From NCBI GenBank assembly GCA_938015295.1, contig CALLQB010000059.1:1-64000 (forward strand): a DNA stretch of 64,000 bases, written 5' to 3'. The translations under genes were made by a program, and so were the position numbers. Source of the DNA: an uncultured Acidimicrobiales bacterium (GTDB lineage: Bacteria > Actinomycetota > Acidimicrobiia > Acidimicrobiales > SHLQ01). Each line of letters opens with the position of its first letter. Within the stretch, counting starts at the first letter, position 1. Shown in pieces: positions 8,632 to 16,544 of this stretch. The notes under the pieces are model-generated. The model had not been told where the DNA came from and did no database searches. It was given only the letters and a program-made list of their open reading frames with translations.

Positions 8632-9114
8632 CTAGATCTCCATGGGGCAGCTCTGCTCGGGGGCAAGCACCTGCGTCAGACGACCAAGGCCAAGAAAGCT
8701 GGCTACCAGCACCGACAGGTCCATGATTTCTGGATCGTCCCACTCAGCTCGGAAGCGGACCCAGAAGTCGTCGTCCAACGCAAGGTGATCGATCGCGAAC
8801 AGTTCGGCGTACTCGATGGCGACTCGCTCGCGACTAGTGAACCGGTCGCTGGTACGCCATTCGGCCACTGCCTGGTAGTCGTCTTCGGTCAGTCCGTGCT
8901 CCGCTAACTGCGCAGCCCTTGTTCCAAGTCACGTAAGACACTGATTGATCTGAGCGATACGCATTCGCACCAGTTCGCGCTCGCGTACAGCTACCTGCGA
9001 TTTCTCGTACGCCTTCGCACTGAACGAGCCCGCAACCCCACCCATAGCGGGGTTCGCACCCCACATACGGATGATCTCGTTCTCCGGTCCATCAGGAATA
9101 GTGATTCGAGCCAT
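8632..9114 (-). CDS. CMD/AhpD-like redox protein with in-frame TGA at the CxxC position (candidate selenoprotein)
   Basis: The ORF track shows two pieces (8929-9186 and 8632-8868), but they are in the same frame, separated only by TGA at 8929-8931. Reading through gives 160 residues with the TGA as codon 62: RERELVRMRIAQINQCLT-U-LGTRAAQLAEHGLTEDD. This is the carboxymuconolactone decarboxylase/AhpD-type site, where a CxxC pair follows a conserved E-L-R pattern, so TGA stands exactly at the second Cys (CxxU). Both sides are well conserved and typical of the family. A weak stem (GCTG 8916-8913 with TAGC 8906-8903, 6-nt loop starting 16 nt after TGA) could be a minimal SECIS. A point mutation or sequencing error remains possible. 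The ATG at 9114 is chosen because the longer ORF overlaps the divergent neighbour. Confidence 0.72.
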
Positions 9115-9186
9115 AGCCAACGCTAACCCACACGCCGCCCGCTCTCCCAAGAAATGCACCCGCTCTCCGAGAAGTACAGTGTGCAT

Positions 9187-9870
9187 ATGGCTGAAGACTT
9201 CACCGATGCGGCCGAGTCGATGATCGAGTCGATGAGCCTCGACGGCGACCCCAACAAACTCGCTGCCTACTACGACAAATGGGCCAGCGAGTACGACGCC
9301 GATGTCTCAAGTCACGGCTATGGCCTTCCTACCATGATGGTCTCGCTGCTGCGTCAAGTCACTCAGCTCGACCTCGACTACCCACAACTGCTTTCTCCAG
9401 ACTGTGCTGTGCTCGACGTGGGATGCGGAACCGGGCTCGTGGGCGTCGAGTTGGCTGCCGCTGGCTACACAAACCTCACCGGCATCGACCTTTCCGACGA
9501 GATGATCAAGGTCGCACGCAGCCGCAACATCTATACGAACCTCATCGCCGGCGTCGACATCACCCAACCGGCGCCAGCAGCACTTCGCTCAAGCGCCGAC
9601 GTGGTTACGATCGCCGGGGTTTTTACGGTGGGACACGTGCCACCAGAAGCCTTGGCCGTGGTCTCAACGATGGTTCGCCCAGGGGGAATCGTCTTGGCCA
9701 GCACAAGAGCCGCATACTTCCAGAACACCAACTATCAGGCGTTCAGCGATTCGATGCTCGAAGACGGGAACCTCGAGTTGCTTCTGCGAATCGACGACGC
9801 GCCGTACACGATGGACAGCACGGCGCACTACTGGGCCTACCGCGTGCCTTCTCACAAACGAAGCAGCTAG
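9187..9870 (+). CDS. Class I SAM-dependent methyltransferase (METTL27-like)
   Basis: The 227-residue protein from ATG 9187 begins with an acidic segment and the substrate-side signature YYDKWASEYDADVSSHGYG, which resembles the METTL27/WBSCR27 group of small-molecule methyltransferases. Motif I is perfect (VLDVGCGTGLVG), followed by the acidic residue in GIDLSDEMIKVA and a later MVRPGGIVLASTR. The ORF track begins 33 bp earlier; the shorter start keeps the gene clear of the divergent CMD gene and places GAGAAG about 12 bp upstream. The substrate is unknown. It could also be described simply as a Methyltransf_25 protein. Confidence 0.82.
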   Translation: MAEDFTDAAESMIESMSLDGDPNKLAAYYDKWASEYDADVSSHGYGLPTMMVSLLRQVTQLDLDYPQLLSPDCAVLDVGCGTGLVGVELAAAGYTNLTGIDLSDEMIKVARSRNIYTNLIAGVDITQPAPAALRSSADVVTIAGVFTVGHVPPEALAVVSTMVRPGGIVLASTRAAYFQNTNYQAFSDSMLEDGNLELLLRIDDAPYTMDSTAHYWAYRVPSHKRSS

Positions 9871-9987
9871 TCCGACAAGTAACTAGGGCAAGCTACAACC
9901 AACCAGAAGGCCACCACACGGCTACCGAACTTCATACCACGAGGTCCTCGCACTGCCGCGAGCCCAAATAGGAGTACTGTAAACAGC

Positions 9988-10608
9988 GTGACTTCGAACA
10001 AAAAAATGGTCGTCATGATCGACGATCAGGTTTCCTACGCCGAAGCGCTCGGTCTCGCCCTGTCTCTCACGCCCGACCTTCACCTGGCCGGACAGGCGTC
10101 TGACGGAACCGCTGGCCAAGAAATCGTGATGCGGGTGCAACCCGACCTCTTGGTCACCGACTACCGACTGCCCGGCACCGACACCGGCATTGCTCGCGCG
10201 GCCGAGCTCCGCGCCGACGGATTCACCTCACCGATTGTGGTACTCACCGGCTACCCCGCACCGCAGGTGCTACGCGAAGCAGAAGAACTCGAAAATATTG
10301 CGGTGCTCTCCAAAGACCTTCCGATCATGGATCTGGTCGAGGCCTTCCGCGAAATGCTCGTAGGAAAGCAGCCAACATCAGCGCTCACTACCGGTGGCGC
10401 AAGAGTCGAGTTGTCGGCGGGCGAACTCGAAGTGCTCGAATTACTCAATCAGGGAATTACGCCGGCCGACATCGCCGAACAACTCTTTCTTTCTCTGCAC
10501 ACCATTCGAGCCCGCATCAAATCATTGCTGCGCAAACTCGACGCCAACAGTCAACTTGAAGCGATAGCTACCGCAACACGCCAAGGTCTGCTGGTTCCAC
10601 CAACCTGA
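9988..10608 (+). CDS. NarL/FixJ-type response regulator
   Basis: Starts at GTG 9988 with AGGAG 13 bp upstream; 206 residues. The receiver domain (about 5-125) has the acidic pair in VVMIDDQ, the phospho-acceptor Asp in LLVTDYRLPG, the conserved Thr in VVLTGYP and Lys in VLSKD. A LuxR-type helix-turn-helix follows (about 140-200), with LSAGELEVLELLNQGITPAD and an SLHTIRARIKSLLRKLDANS recognition region. It should bind DNA as a phosphorylation-dependent dimer. The probable partner is the histidine kinase at 11365, from which it is separated by a reversed coiled-coil gene. Confidence 0.9.
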   Translation: MTSNKKMVVMIDDQVSYAEALGLALSLTPDLHLAGQASDGTAGQEIVMRVQPDLLVTDYRLPGTDTGIARAAELRADGFTSPIVVLTGYPAPQVLREAEELENIAVLSKDLPIMDLVEAFREMLVGKQPTSALTTGGARVELSAGELEVLELLNQGITPADIAEQLFLSLHTIRARIKSLLRKLDANSQLEAIATATRQGLLVPPT

Positions 10609-10613
10609 TTCGT

Positions 10614-11171
10614 TTACGCGGCCTGATCTGCGGCATCTGCGGGAGCGGTGCCGGCTAACTCGTTCGCAGTAGTGGTCAGCAGCGCCGCCAGCGCATGGCG
10701 ATCGACCTTGTTGTCGCGCAGATCTGCGTCGAGCTGACTGATCTTCACCGTCATTTCTTCGCGCAGAGCCGCCTTGGTTTTGGCGAGACTTTCTTTGCTG
10801 GTCGTCTTCAGCGTTGCGACAGCCTTGTCGAGCTTTGTCGTTGTCTTTTCGAGGTCGCGCTGAAGTCGAGTTGTCTCGCTGCCGGCCGATCGACCGACCG
10901 TCTCGACTGCTTCGATCCTGTCGCTAATTTCCTGGTCGACGATCGCCTTGGTCGCATCGATTTCACTCGATAGGTCGACCTTCATGTCGGCAATTGCCGC
11001 AGCCAAGGCAGCCTCCAACGCGTCAATGCGCGCGTTGATCAGTTCGAACTGGTCGCCAAAGAGAAGGCCTTGCACCCGTCCGAGGTCGCCGTCGGCAAAC
11101 GGACGCTCGGCTGCGTTCGCAGAGCTGGCTGCTTCGCTAGACAGGTTGTTGGTGTCAGATTTCGCGTTCAT
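10614..11171 (-). CDS. Coiled-coil protein of unknown function
   Basis: I take the start at ATG 11171 (MNAKSDTNN), preceded by GGGAGAACACGGGAC; the ORF extension to 11474 is low-complexity and overlaps the divergent kinase. The 185-residue product is alanine-rich and almost wholly helical, with heptad-like spacing from about residue 40 to 150 (DQFELINARIDALEAALAAA, then TTRLQRDLEKTTTKLDKAVA). There is no signal peptide or membrane segment. It is placed tail to tail with the response regulator (5 bp apart) and head to head with the histidine kinase, so a role as a scaffold or accessory factor for that two-component pair is possible but unproven. Confidence 0.65.
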   Translation of the reverse strand: MNAKSDTNNLSSEAASSANAAERPFADGDLGRVQGLLFGDQFELINARIDALEAALAAAIADMKVDLSSEIDATKAIVDQEISDRIEAVETVGRSAGSETTRLQRDLEKTTTKLDKAVATLKTTSKESLAKTKAALREEMTVKISQLDADLRDNKVDRHALAALLTTTANELAGTAPADAADQAA

Positions 11172-11364
11172 GGTGTCCCGTGTTCTCCCGGTACTGCGTA
11201 AGGACAAGGCAAGTCCTTGCGCCGCTTGTATTCTCTTTTGGTCGGCGAATGCGGGGAACATATGAGTCAAACGACCTACCAACATCAACGAACGACAAAC
11301 ACTTGTCTTGGCGTATTTTTTCGAAGCGGTTGATGCGCTCGGTGAAGTTGTCGATACAACATGT

Positions 11365-12570
11365 ATGGCTATGACATCGGCGGACCGTCCAATTGCCCCC
11401 CTCGACCCGCTACGTACCGACGCCCTCGAAGACGAGGGGTTGCAACGTCTCGTCGACATCGCGCGTCTTTCCACCGGCGCCGAAGTCGCCGAGCTCTATC
11501 TCGAAGGGTTCTCCAGCTGCACGTCGACCGCAGATGGGTTAGGGCGAACTATCGGGTTTCACGACAGCACCCAAACGACAAGGGTGGAGCACGGTGGAGC
11601 CGATCGAACCTTCGATTGCGAGCCATGGGCCAAGACCTTTGCCGTCGTTCCCGTTACCGGCCCGTCCGCCGAGGTTGGTTGGTTGGCGGTCGCCCACGCA
11701 AAACCCAACAGCTTCAACAACAATGTGCTCGAAATCCTCGAACCGATCGCGTTACTGACCGAGACATGGTTCGATCGCCAGTTAGAACAACTTCGCTTGG
11801 ACGATGTCAGCGCGCTGCTCCGACAGAGTCAGATCGAGCTTGGTGTCAGTTCTCGCCAGCTCGAAGCGAGCAACCGCGAACTCGAACAGTTTGCCTACGT
11901 GGCGTCTCACGAGCTGGTTGCCCCACTCCGAGCCGTCTCGGTCTATGCGCAGCTGGTTCGCCAACTCCTCGAAAAGAACGACGACGACGCACCCCAAAAG
12001 ATTCGCGCCTGTGTCCAGGAGATCAGCGAAGGCGTTTCGTTGATGAATCAACAGGTACAAAGCCTGCTCGAACTTTCGAGCATCAACGCAACAGCCGCCG
12101 ATCCCGAACCCGTCTCGCTCGACGAGGTCGTGCGTCGAGCCCTCGATACTCTTTCAAGCCACCTCCACGACGTCGGCGGAACCGTCACGGTAAGCCCCTT
12201 GCCGCTCGTCAACGGCCAGCATGTTCCGCTCCAAAGCGTCTTTGCGAACCTATTCTCTAACGCGCTCCGTTATCGCCACGCCGATCGGCCGTTGCACATC
12301 ACCGTCGAGGCGACGACCGACACCACCGATGTTGTGGTCACCGTCGAAGACAACGGTCTCGGGGTTATCGATACCGATCGCGACCGCATCTTTGGTCTGT
12401 TCGAACGCGCATCCACAACTACCGATGGCAGTGGCATTGGTCTGGCGCTCAGCCGGCGCATCGTCGAAGCGTTCGGCGGAACCATCGGCGTCAGCGAAGA
12501 ATCGGGCCCACACGGTTCGATCTTTTGGATCCGCCTGCCACTTGCGACACCCGAACACGCAACCTCCTAG
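11365..12570 (+). CDS. Sensor histidine kinase (GAF-like input, HisKA, HATPase)
   Basis: About 400 residues. The start is uncertain: ATGs at 11365 and 11371 both lack a good Shine-Dalgarno, and the track uses a TTG at 11308. Residues about 25-135 look like a GAF-type input domain without membrane segments. The HisKA helix is FAYVASHELVAPLRAVSVY, with His as phospho-acceptor, in the phytochrome-like SHEL-x-x-PLR style. The ATPase domain has the N box in LFSNALRYRH, G1 in VEDNGLGVI and G2 in GSGIGLALSRR. The protein is cytoplasmic, so it should sense an internal signal. The nearby NarL-type regulator is its likely partner. Confidence 0.85.
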   Translation: MAMTSADRPIAPLDPLRTDALEDEGLQRLVDIARLSTGAEVAELYLEGFSSCTSTADGLGRTIGFHDSTQTTRVEHGGADRTFDCEPWAKTFAVVPVTGPSAEVGWLAVAHAKPNSFNNNVLEILEPIALLTETWFDRQLEQLRLDDVSALLRQSQIELGVSSRQLEASNRELEQFAYVASHELVAPLRAVSVYAQLVRQLLEKNDDDAPQKIRACVQEISEGVSLMNQQVQSLLELSSINATAADPEPVSLDEVVRRALDTLSSHLHDVGGTVTVSPLPLVNGQHVPLQSVFANLFSNALRYRHADRPLHITVEATTDTTDVVVTVEDNGLGVIDTDRDRIFGLFERASTTTDGSGIGLALSRRIVEAFGGTIGVSEESGPHGSIFWIRLPLATPEHATS

Positions 12571-12673
12571 ATTCTCCGTCGCTGCCGACCAAGTACTGGA
12601 AATTCAGGGGAATACGTTGGTCGACTACCGGGTTGCGAAGCGGCCAACCTTTCCTTTTTTCCAAAGGCGACCT

Positions 12674-13321
12674 ATGCGATCCCCAAACGTATTCGTGCGA
12701 TCCTCCAGCTCGAAGCACCAACGACCCCTCGCAGCCGGCCTGCTAGCCGCCGCAGCTCTACTATCAGCATGCGGAGGCGGCACCGAGGCAACCGAAGCTG
12801 TTGCCACCTCGACAGGGGCAGAGGCAGCCAGCCAAACCACCGCTAGCCCCTCTGAGGCTGCGAAGGCAAACAAAGACTCGCTTGTCACGACCGACGACGC
12901 TCGGACCACCCAGATCCTCAACACAACCGACGGCTCGGTGACCACGATCAACGACGTCGTCACCGGCGACCGACCAGTTCTTTTGTGGTTCTACGCACCC
13001 CATTGACCAACGTGTCGGGCCGAAGGCCCTGCAGTTGAGCAGTTTGCTCAACAACACAGTGACAAGGTCCAGGTCATTGGCGTGGGAGCCCAAGACAGCT
13101 TCGATCAGGCGCTCGATTTCCTCGACGACACCGGGGTTGCGACACCCGACATGTTGTACGACCCCACCTTTGTTACTTGGCAATCGTTTGGCATCCGCAC
13201 TAACTCGCAGATGCAACTTCTCACACCCGACCTCACATCGGGCTCCGATCTGCTGTTTGGCTTCAACGACGACCAGCAACAGGCAATTCTGCAGGCACTC
13301 GACGCCTTTACATCTGGCTAA
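12674..13321 (+). CDS. Thioredoxin-fold lipoprotein with in-frame TGA in a UxxC active site (candidate selenoprotein)
   Basis: The track splits this gene at TGA 13004-13006, but the frame continues without interruption to TAA at 13321, giving 215 residues with codon 111 as TGA. The start at ATG 12674 has AAAGG upstream. An N-terminal lipoprotein signal ends in the lipobox ALLSAC, then comes a Thr/Ala-rich linker and a TlpA/redoxin-like domain. The active site reads VLLWFYAPH-U-PTCRAEGPAVEQF, with TGA exactly where WCPxC-type thioredoxins have their nucleophilic Cys. Conserved features continue after it (VQVIGVGAQD, FGIRTNSQMQLL). A strong hairpin follows the TGA at SECIS distance. It would act as an extracytoplasmic thiol/selenol oxidoreductase or peroxidase tethered to the membrane. 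Confidence 0.85.
13007..13037 (+). promoter_or_regulatory. Bacterial SECIS-like hairpin
   Basis: Directly after the TGA, CAAC (13008-13011) pairs with GTTG (13034-13037), and a 5-bp GC stem GGGCC (13017-13021)/GGCCC (13025-13029) closes a GAA loop that starts 15 nt after the TGA. A loop G near the 5' side and a spacing of about 16 nt agree with published bacterial SECIS consensus features. Confidence 0.7.
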
Positions 13322-13404
13322 AGCCCAATATTTCCGATGTTTCTCGCGATCAACGACGCGAAGCGGTGCGGGTAGGGCACCAATCGCACTACCGTTAGAG
13401 CTGT

Positions 13405-14343
13405 ATGCGCTCATTTAACGCCGGAGGATTCGGCAACAGCGACAACCCGTGGTTCAGGGTTGGCAACATCGACATCACCACCACCATCGCCGTACTCGGC
13501 CTCGGGGTGCTATCGATGTTCATTTGGGCTCTCGAAGGGCCAGGCAGGTCGATCTCAAAGTACCTGTGGCTTGTGAGCCGCGACGGCGGAGAGTTCACCG
13601 GCGGCAGTGTGCTCGGCGGCCAAATCTGGCGCCTGATCACCTGGCCTATCCCCAACGCTCCCGACTTCTGGACACTCATCCTCTTCGCCGTCTTCTACAT
13701 GCTCGGGTCTCAACTCGAAGCGCTCATGGGTCGGCGGCTCTACACGATCTTTCTCGTAAGTCTCGCCGTCATCCCCGCGGTGCTTCTCACCATTCTCGAG
13801 CTCATCTCGGGAATCGATGGGTTTGCTGCAGGGCTCCGCTTCGTTGAACTCGGTGTACTGATTGGCTTCGCTGCCCACTTTCCTACGGCGAGGTTCTGGC
13901 CTGGTATCCCGGCATGGGGCATCGCTATCGGCATCGTGATCCTCGACATCCTGCAAACGGTAGGCAACCGCGACAACTACTCGCTGGCGTTGCTGTTCTT
14001 CACGGTGGCGATCGCGTTGTTTGGTATCCGCGCTCTTGGCTTCGCCGAAGAACTCCATTGGCTGCCGAAACTGGCGCTGCCCGCAGCGGTGAGCGGCACC
14101 GCAACGACAGCCAAAACTCCGAGATCCGGACCAAACATGTCGCGGCCTTCACGCAAACGTGGCAAACGGAACCTGAAGGTTGTGCCGCCGGTAGATCCAC
14201 GACAGAGCGACCTTGACGACATGGAAATCGATGCGTTGCTCGACCAAGTGGCAAACGAAGGCCTCGATTCGCTAACCAAAGATCAGCGAAAGCGGCTCGA
14301 GCTCCATTCAAAGCGGCTTCGCAAACGCGACGAGGATCTGTAA
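13405..14343 (+). CDS. Rhomboid-like membrane protein lacking the catalytic serine
   Basis: Of 312 residues, about 1-225 contain six membrane helices arranged as in rhomboids, with GGQIWRLITWPIPNAPDFWT and the YMLGSQLEALMGRRLYTIF helix typical of the family. The GxSG catalytic motif is not present and I cannot find the paired His, so this looks like a pseudoprotease. The cytoplasmic C-terminal tail is basic (SRPSRKRGKRNLKV) and ends in IDALLDQVANEGLDSLTKDQ, a short helical motif that occurs at the end of many bacterial rhomboid-like proteins. It is followed after 7 bp by the SnoaL-like gene, so the two are probably co-transcribed. Confidence 0.7.
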   Translation: MRSFNAGGFGNSDNPWFRVGNIDITTTIAVLGLGVLSMFIWALEGPGRSISKYLWLVSRDGGEFTGGSVLGGQIWRLITWPIPNAPDFWTLILFAVFYMLGSQLEALMGRRLYTIFLVSLAVIPAVLLTILELISGIDGFAAGLRFVELGVLIGFAAHFPTARFWPGIPAWGIAIGIVILDILQTVGNRDNYSLALLFFTVAIALFGIRALGFAEELHWLPKLALPAAVSGTATTAKTPRSGPNMSRPSRKRGKRNLKVVPPVDPRQSDLDDMEIDALLDQVANEGLDSLTKDQRKRLELHSKRLRKRDEDL

Positions 14344-14350
14344 ACACAAC

Positions 14351-15121
14351 GTGGCACTTGCAGACAACGAGCTCGCGGCTCGGGCCAGTGACTTCTACGT
14401 GATGTCGGTACGCGATGGAAAGAGCCGCGCCGCTGTCGAGACACACGTGGGCGAAACCTACATCCAGCACAACCACCGTGTACCTGACGGCCCCGAGGGG
14501 TTTCGTAAGCGCTACCACGACATGTCGCACGATTACGGGTACCGCGACGTTGTCGTTTACCGCGCTTTCGCCGGCGACGACACCGCCTTTTTGCATGTGC
14601 TGCAGGATCTTGGCGACGGTGGCGTTTGGTTGGTCATGGTGTTTCTGCGCTTCGAAGGCGACAAGATCGTCGAGCAATGGGACAATGCAACGGAGGTAGC
14701 GAACCTGTCACTGGCTCAGGGCTTCCTCGGCGGGCCAGCGGCACCCGATGGGCTTGAAGACACAGCGCAAACGGCCGCTCAGGCCAGCAGCATCGTGCAG
14801 GCGCTGATCGACAACGAACCGATTTCGAGTGCAGGTGCGTTCGACCACCGCAAGTTCCGCCACCACGATCAGGGCGAGGGTCTTCGTGCATTTCCCGCCG
14901 AGTGGTTCGACGGACGATCGCACTACAGCTACAACAAAGTCCACCGCGTCGTTTGCTCACAGAATTTCGCTGCCCTGCTAAGCGAAGGCAGCGTCGACGG
15001 CCAACCGGCCGCGATCACCGATCTTTTTCGTTGCGAACAAGGACTCGTCGTCGAGCACTGGGGCATCGTTGAGACGATCGGTGCCGCCGATGATGCTGCG
15101 CATTCGAACGGCAAGTTCTGA
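14351..15121 (+). CDS. SnoaL/NTF2-like protein, probably two tandem domains
   Basis: Begins with GTG 14351 just after the upstream stop, GAGG being inside the preceding gene. The 256-residue protein has a first SnoaL-like alpha+beta domain (residues 1-125), with ETYIQHNHRVPDGPEGF and FEGDKIVEQWDNATEV, as in polyketide-cyclase-like proteins. A second domain (about 135-245) repeats the same layout with RKFRHHDQGEGLR and FRCEQGLVVEHWGIVE. Such folds serve as isomerases, hydrolases or binding proteins, so no reaction can be named. Both copies keep the final Glu-x-W signature strand. It has no signal peptide. Confidence 0.72.
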   Translation: MALADNELAARASDFYVMSVRDGKSRAAVETHVGETYIQHNHRVPDGPEGFRKRYHDMSHDYGYRDVVVYRAFAGDDTAFLHVLQDLGDGGVWLVMVFLRFEGDKIVEQWDNATEVANLSLAQGFLGGPAAPDGLEDTAQTAAQASSIVQALIDNEPISSAGAFDHRKFRHHDQGEGLRAFPAEWFDGRSHYSYNKVHRVVCSQNFAALLSEGSVDGQPAAITDLFRCEQGLVVEHWGIVETIGAADDAAHSNGKF

Positions 15122-15260
15122 ACGTCGCACGCCCTCGCCGCGACCAAGGGAATGTTTCGAGCGGTTGCCCGGTTCCTTGTCTCGAAGTCGCATAGCGGCC
15201 TCTTCCCCACTACTTCACGCACTACCCACTCTGTACCTACACACCTGACAGGAGCCCACC

Positions 15261-15659
15261 GTGGCAACTCTCGACATCACTATCGAAAACTTCGAAGAAA
15301 CCGTTAGCAAGGACGGCGTAGTTCTCGTCGACTTCTGGGCTGAATGGTGCGGCCCCTGCAAGAGCTTCGGACCTGTATTCGAAAAGTCTTCCGAAGACAA
15401 CCCCGATGCCACATTCGCCAAGGTCGACACCGAAGCCCAACAGCAACTCGCTGGCGAACTCGGCATTCAGTCAATCCCGACCATCATGATTTTCCGCGAC
15501 GGTGTCCAAGTGTTCTCACAGCCCGGAGCGCTACCTGCCGCAGCACTCGAAGACCTGCTGAGCCAGGTCGAAGCGCTCGACATGGACGAGGTCCGCAAAG
15601 AGATTGCGGCGCACGCCGCCAACCACGAGCACGGGCCTAACTGCAACCACGACCACTAA
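15261..15659 (+). CDS. Thioredoxin with His-rich C-terminal tail
   Basis: GTG start at 15261 with CAGGAG at good spacing. The 132-residue protein has an N-terminal thioredoxin fold with an intact active site, DFWAEWCGPCKSF, the cis-proline region SIPTIMIFRDG and a family-typical length up to about residue 105. The remaining 25 residues form an extra tail that ends NHEHGPNCNHDH, rich in His, Asp and Cys and likely to bind a transition metal. It is distinct from the canonical trxA at 44501. The protein is cytoplasmic and should reduce disulfides at the expense of thioredoxin reductase. Confidence 0.9.
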   Translation: MATLDITIENFEETVSKDGVVLVDFWAEWCGPCKSFGPVFEKSSEDNPDATFAKVDTEAQQQLAGELGIQSIPTIMIFRDGVQVFSQPGALPAAALEDLLSQVEALDMDEVRKEIAAHAANHEHGPNCNHDH

Positions 15660-15670
15660 CATGGCGAGGT

Positions 15671-16432
15671 ATGAACTTTGCTGATCAGCCTGGCGTTGCC
15701 CTGGTTATAGGCGGTACCGGCGGTGTCGGCAGCGCGACTGTCCGACGACTCTGTGAACTCGGCAGCGCCGTGGTCTTCACCTACCGGTCCGCCGCCGACG
15801 CCGCGTCGGCAGTAGAGGCCGAACTCGATGCAGCAGGGCACACAGTGCGGTCGCTCGAGCTCGACATGGTCAACATCGATAACTGCGCCTCGGTGGTCGG
15901 CGACGCGGCATCGAACGGGTTGCACACACTCGTGTACGCAGCTGGTCCGAAAGTCCCTCAGCTGCATCTGAGTCGCGTCGATCCTGCAGTGTTTGCCGAG
16001 GCGGTTGATGCCGAGGTGAAGGGCTTCTTCAACGTTGTTCATCCTGCGCTACCCCATCTACGTGAAAGTAGAGGTTCGGTGGTCGCAGTAACGTCGGCAG
16101 CCACCGATCGCTACGCGGTGCGTGACGGATTGTCGGCAGGGCCAAAGTCGGCAGTCGAGGCACTGATCAGGGCGATCGCGGCCGAAGAAGGCCGCTTTGG
16201 CGTGCGGGCCAATGCGGTTGGCCCCGGCATGCTCAGCGATGGCATGGCGGCCACGTTGATAGCCGAAGGCCACTATGACCAGAAGGCGCTCGACGCGGCG
16301 ACCAACAACATCGCCCTTCGACGTTTCGGCACCGCCGCAGACGTTGCCGAAGCAATCTGCTTTTTGGCCTCACCGGGGGCCAACTACATCTCCGGCCAAT
16401 CGCTCAACATCGACGGCGGTTATTCCCTTTAA
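15671..16432 (+). CDS. Short-chain dehydrogenase/reductase-like protein with atypical active site
   Basis: The 253-residue protein starts 11 bp after the thioredoxin gene. The nucleotide-binding motif is clear (VIGGTGGVGSATV), as are VYAAGPKV (NNAG equivalent), a serine strand VVAVTSAATD and the C-terminal YISGQSLNIDGGYSL typical of FabG-like SDRs. At the catalytic YxxxK position the sequence is GLSAGPKSAVEAL: Lys is kept but Tyr is replaced by Ser. It may be inactive as a classic oxidoreductase, use another proton donor, or only bind cofactor. The substrate is unknown. Confidence 0.8.
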   Translation: MNFADQPGVALVIGGTGGVGSATVRRLCELGSAVVFTYRSAADAASAVEAELDAAGHTVRSLELDMVNIDNCASVVGDAASNGLHTLVYAAGPKVPQLHLSRVDPAVFAEAVDAEVKGFFNVVHPALPHLRESRGSVVAVTSAATDRYAVRDGLSAGPKSAVEALIRAIAAEEGRFGVRANAVGPGMLSDGMAATLIAEGHYDQKALDAATNNIALRRFGTAADVAEAICFLASPGANYISGQSLNIDGGYSL

Positions 16433-16544
16433 CCCGTTCCTCTAAACCCTCCCTCCAAAACCGTCCCTCCAAAACCGTTCTGTTGACGCAAAGCGACCAC
16501 TTTTGGGTATCCCCGGTGAAAATTTCGAGAGACGGGTGTGGGGG

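Noticed and set aside
8461-8907. 148-residue ORF on the plus strand
   Set aside because: It is antisense to the CMD gene and overlaps the HD-GYP 3' end in another frame; no family resemblance.
16433-16544. Repeat ccctccaaaaccgt as a mobile or regulatory element
   Set aside because: Only two short imperfect copies in a small intergenic gap; no further support.
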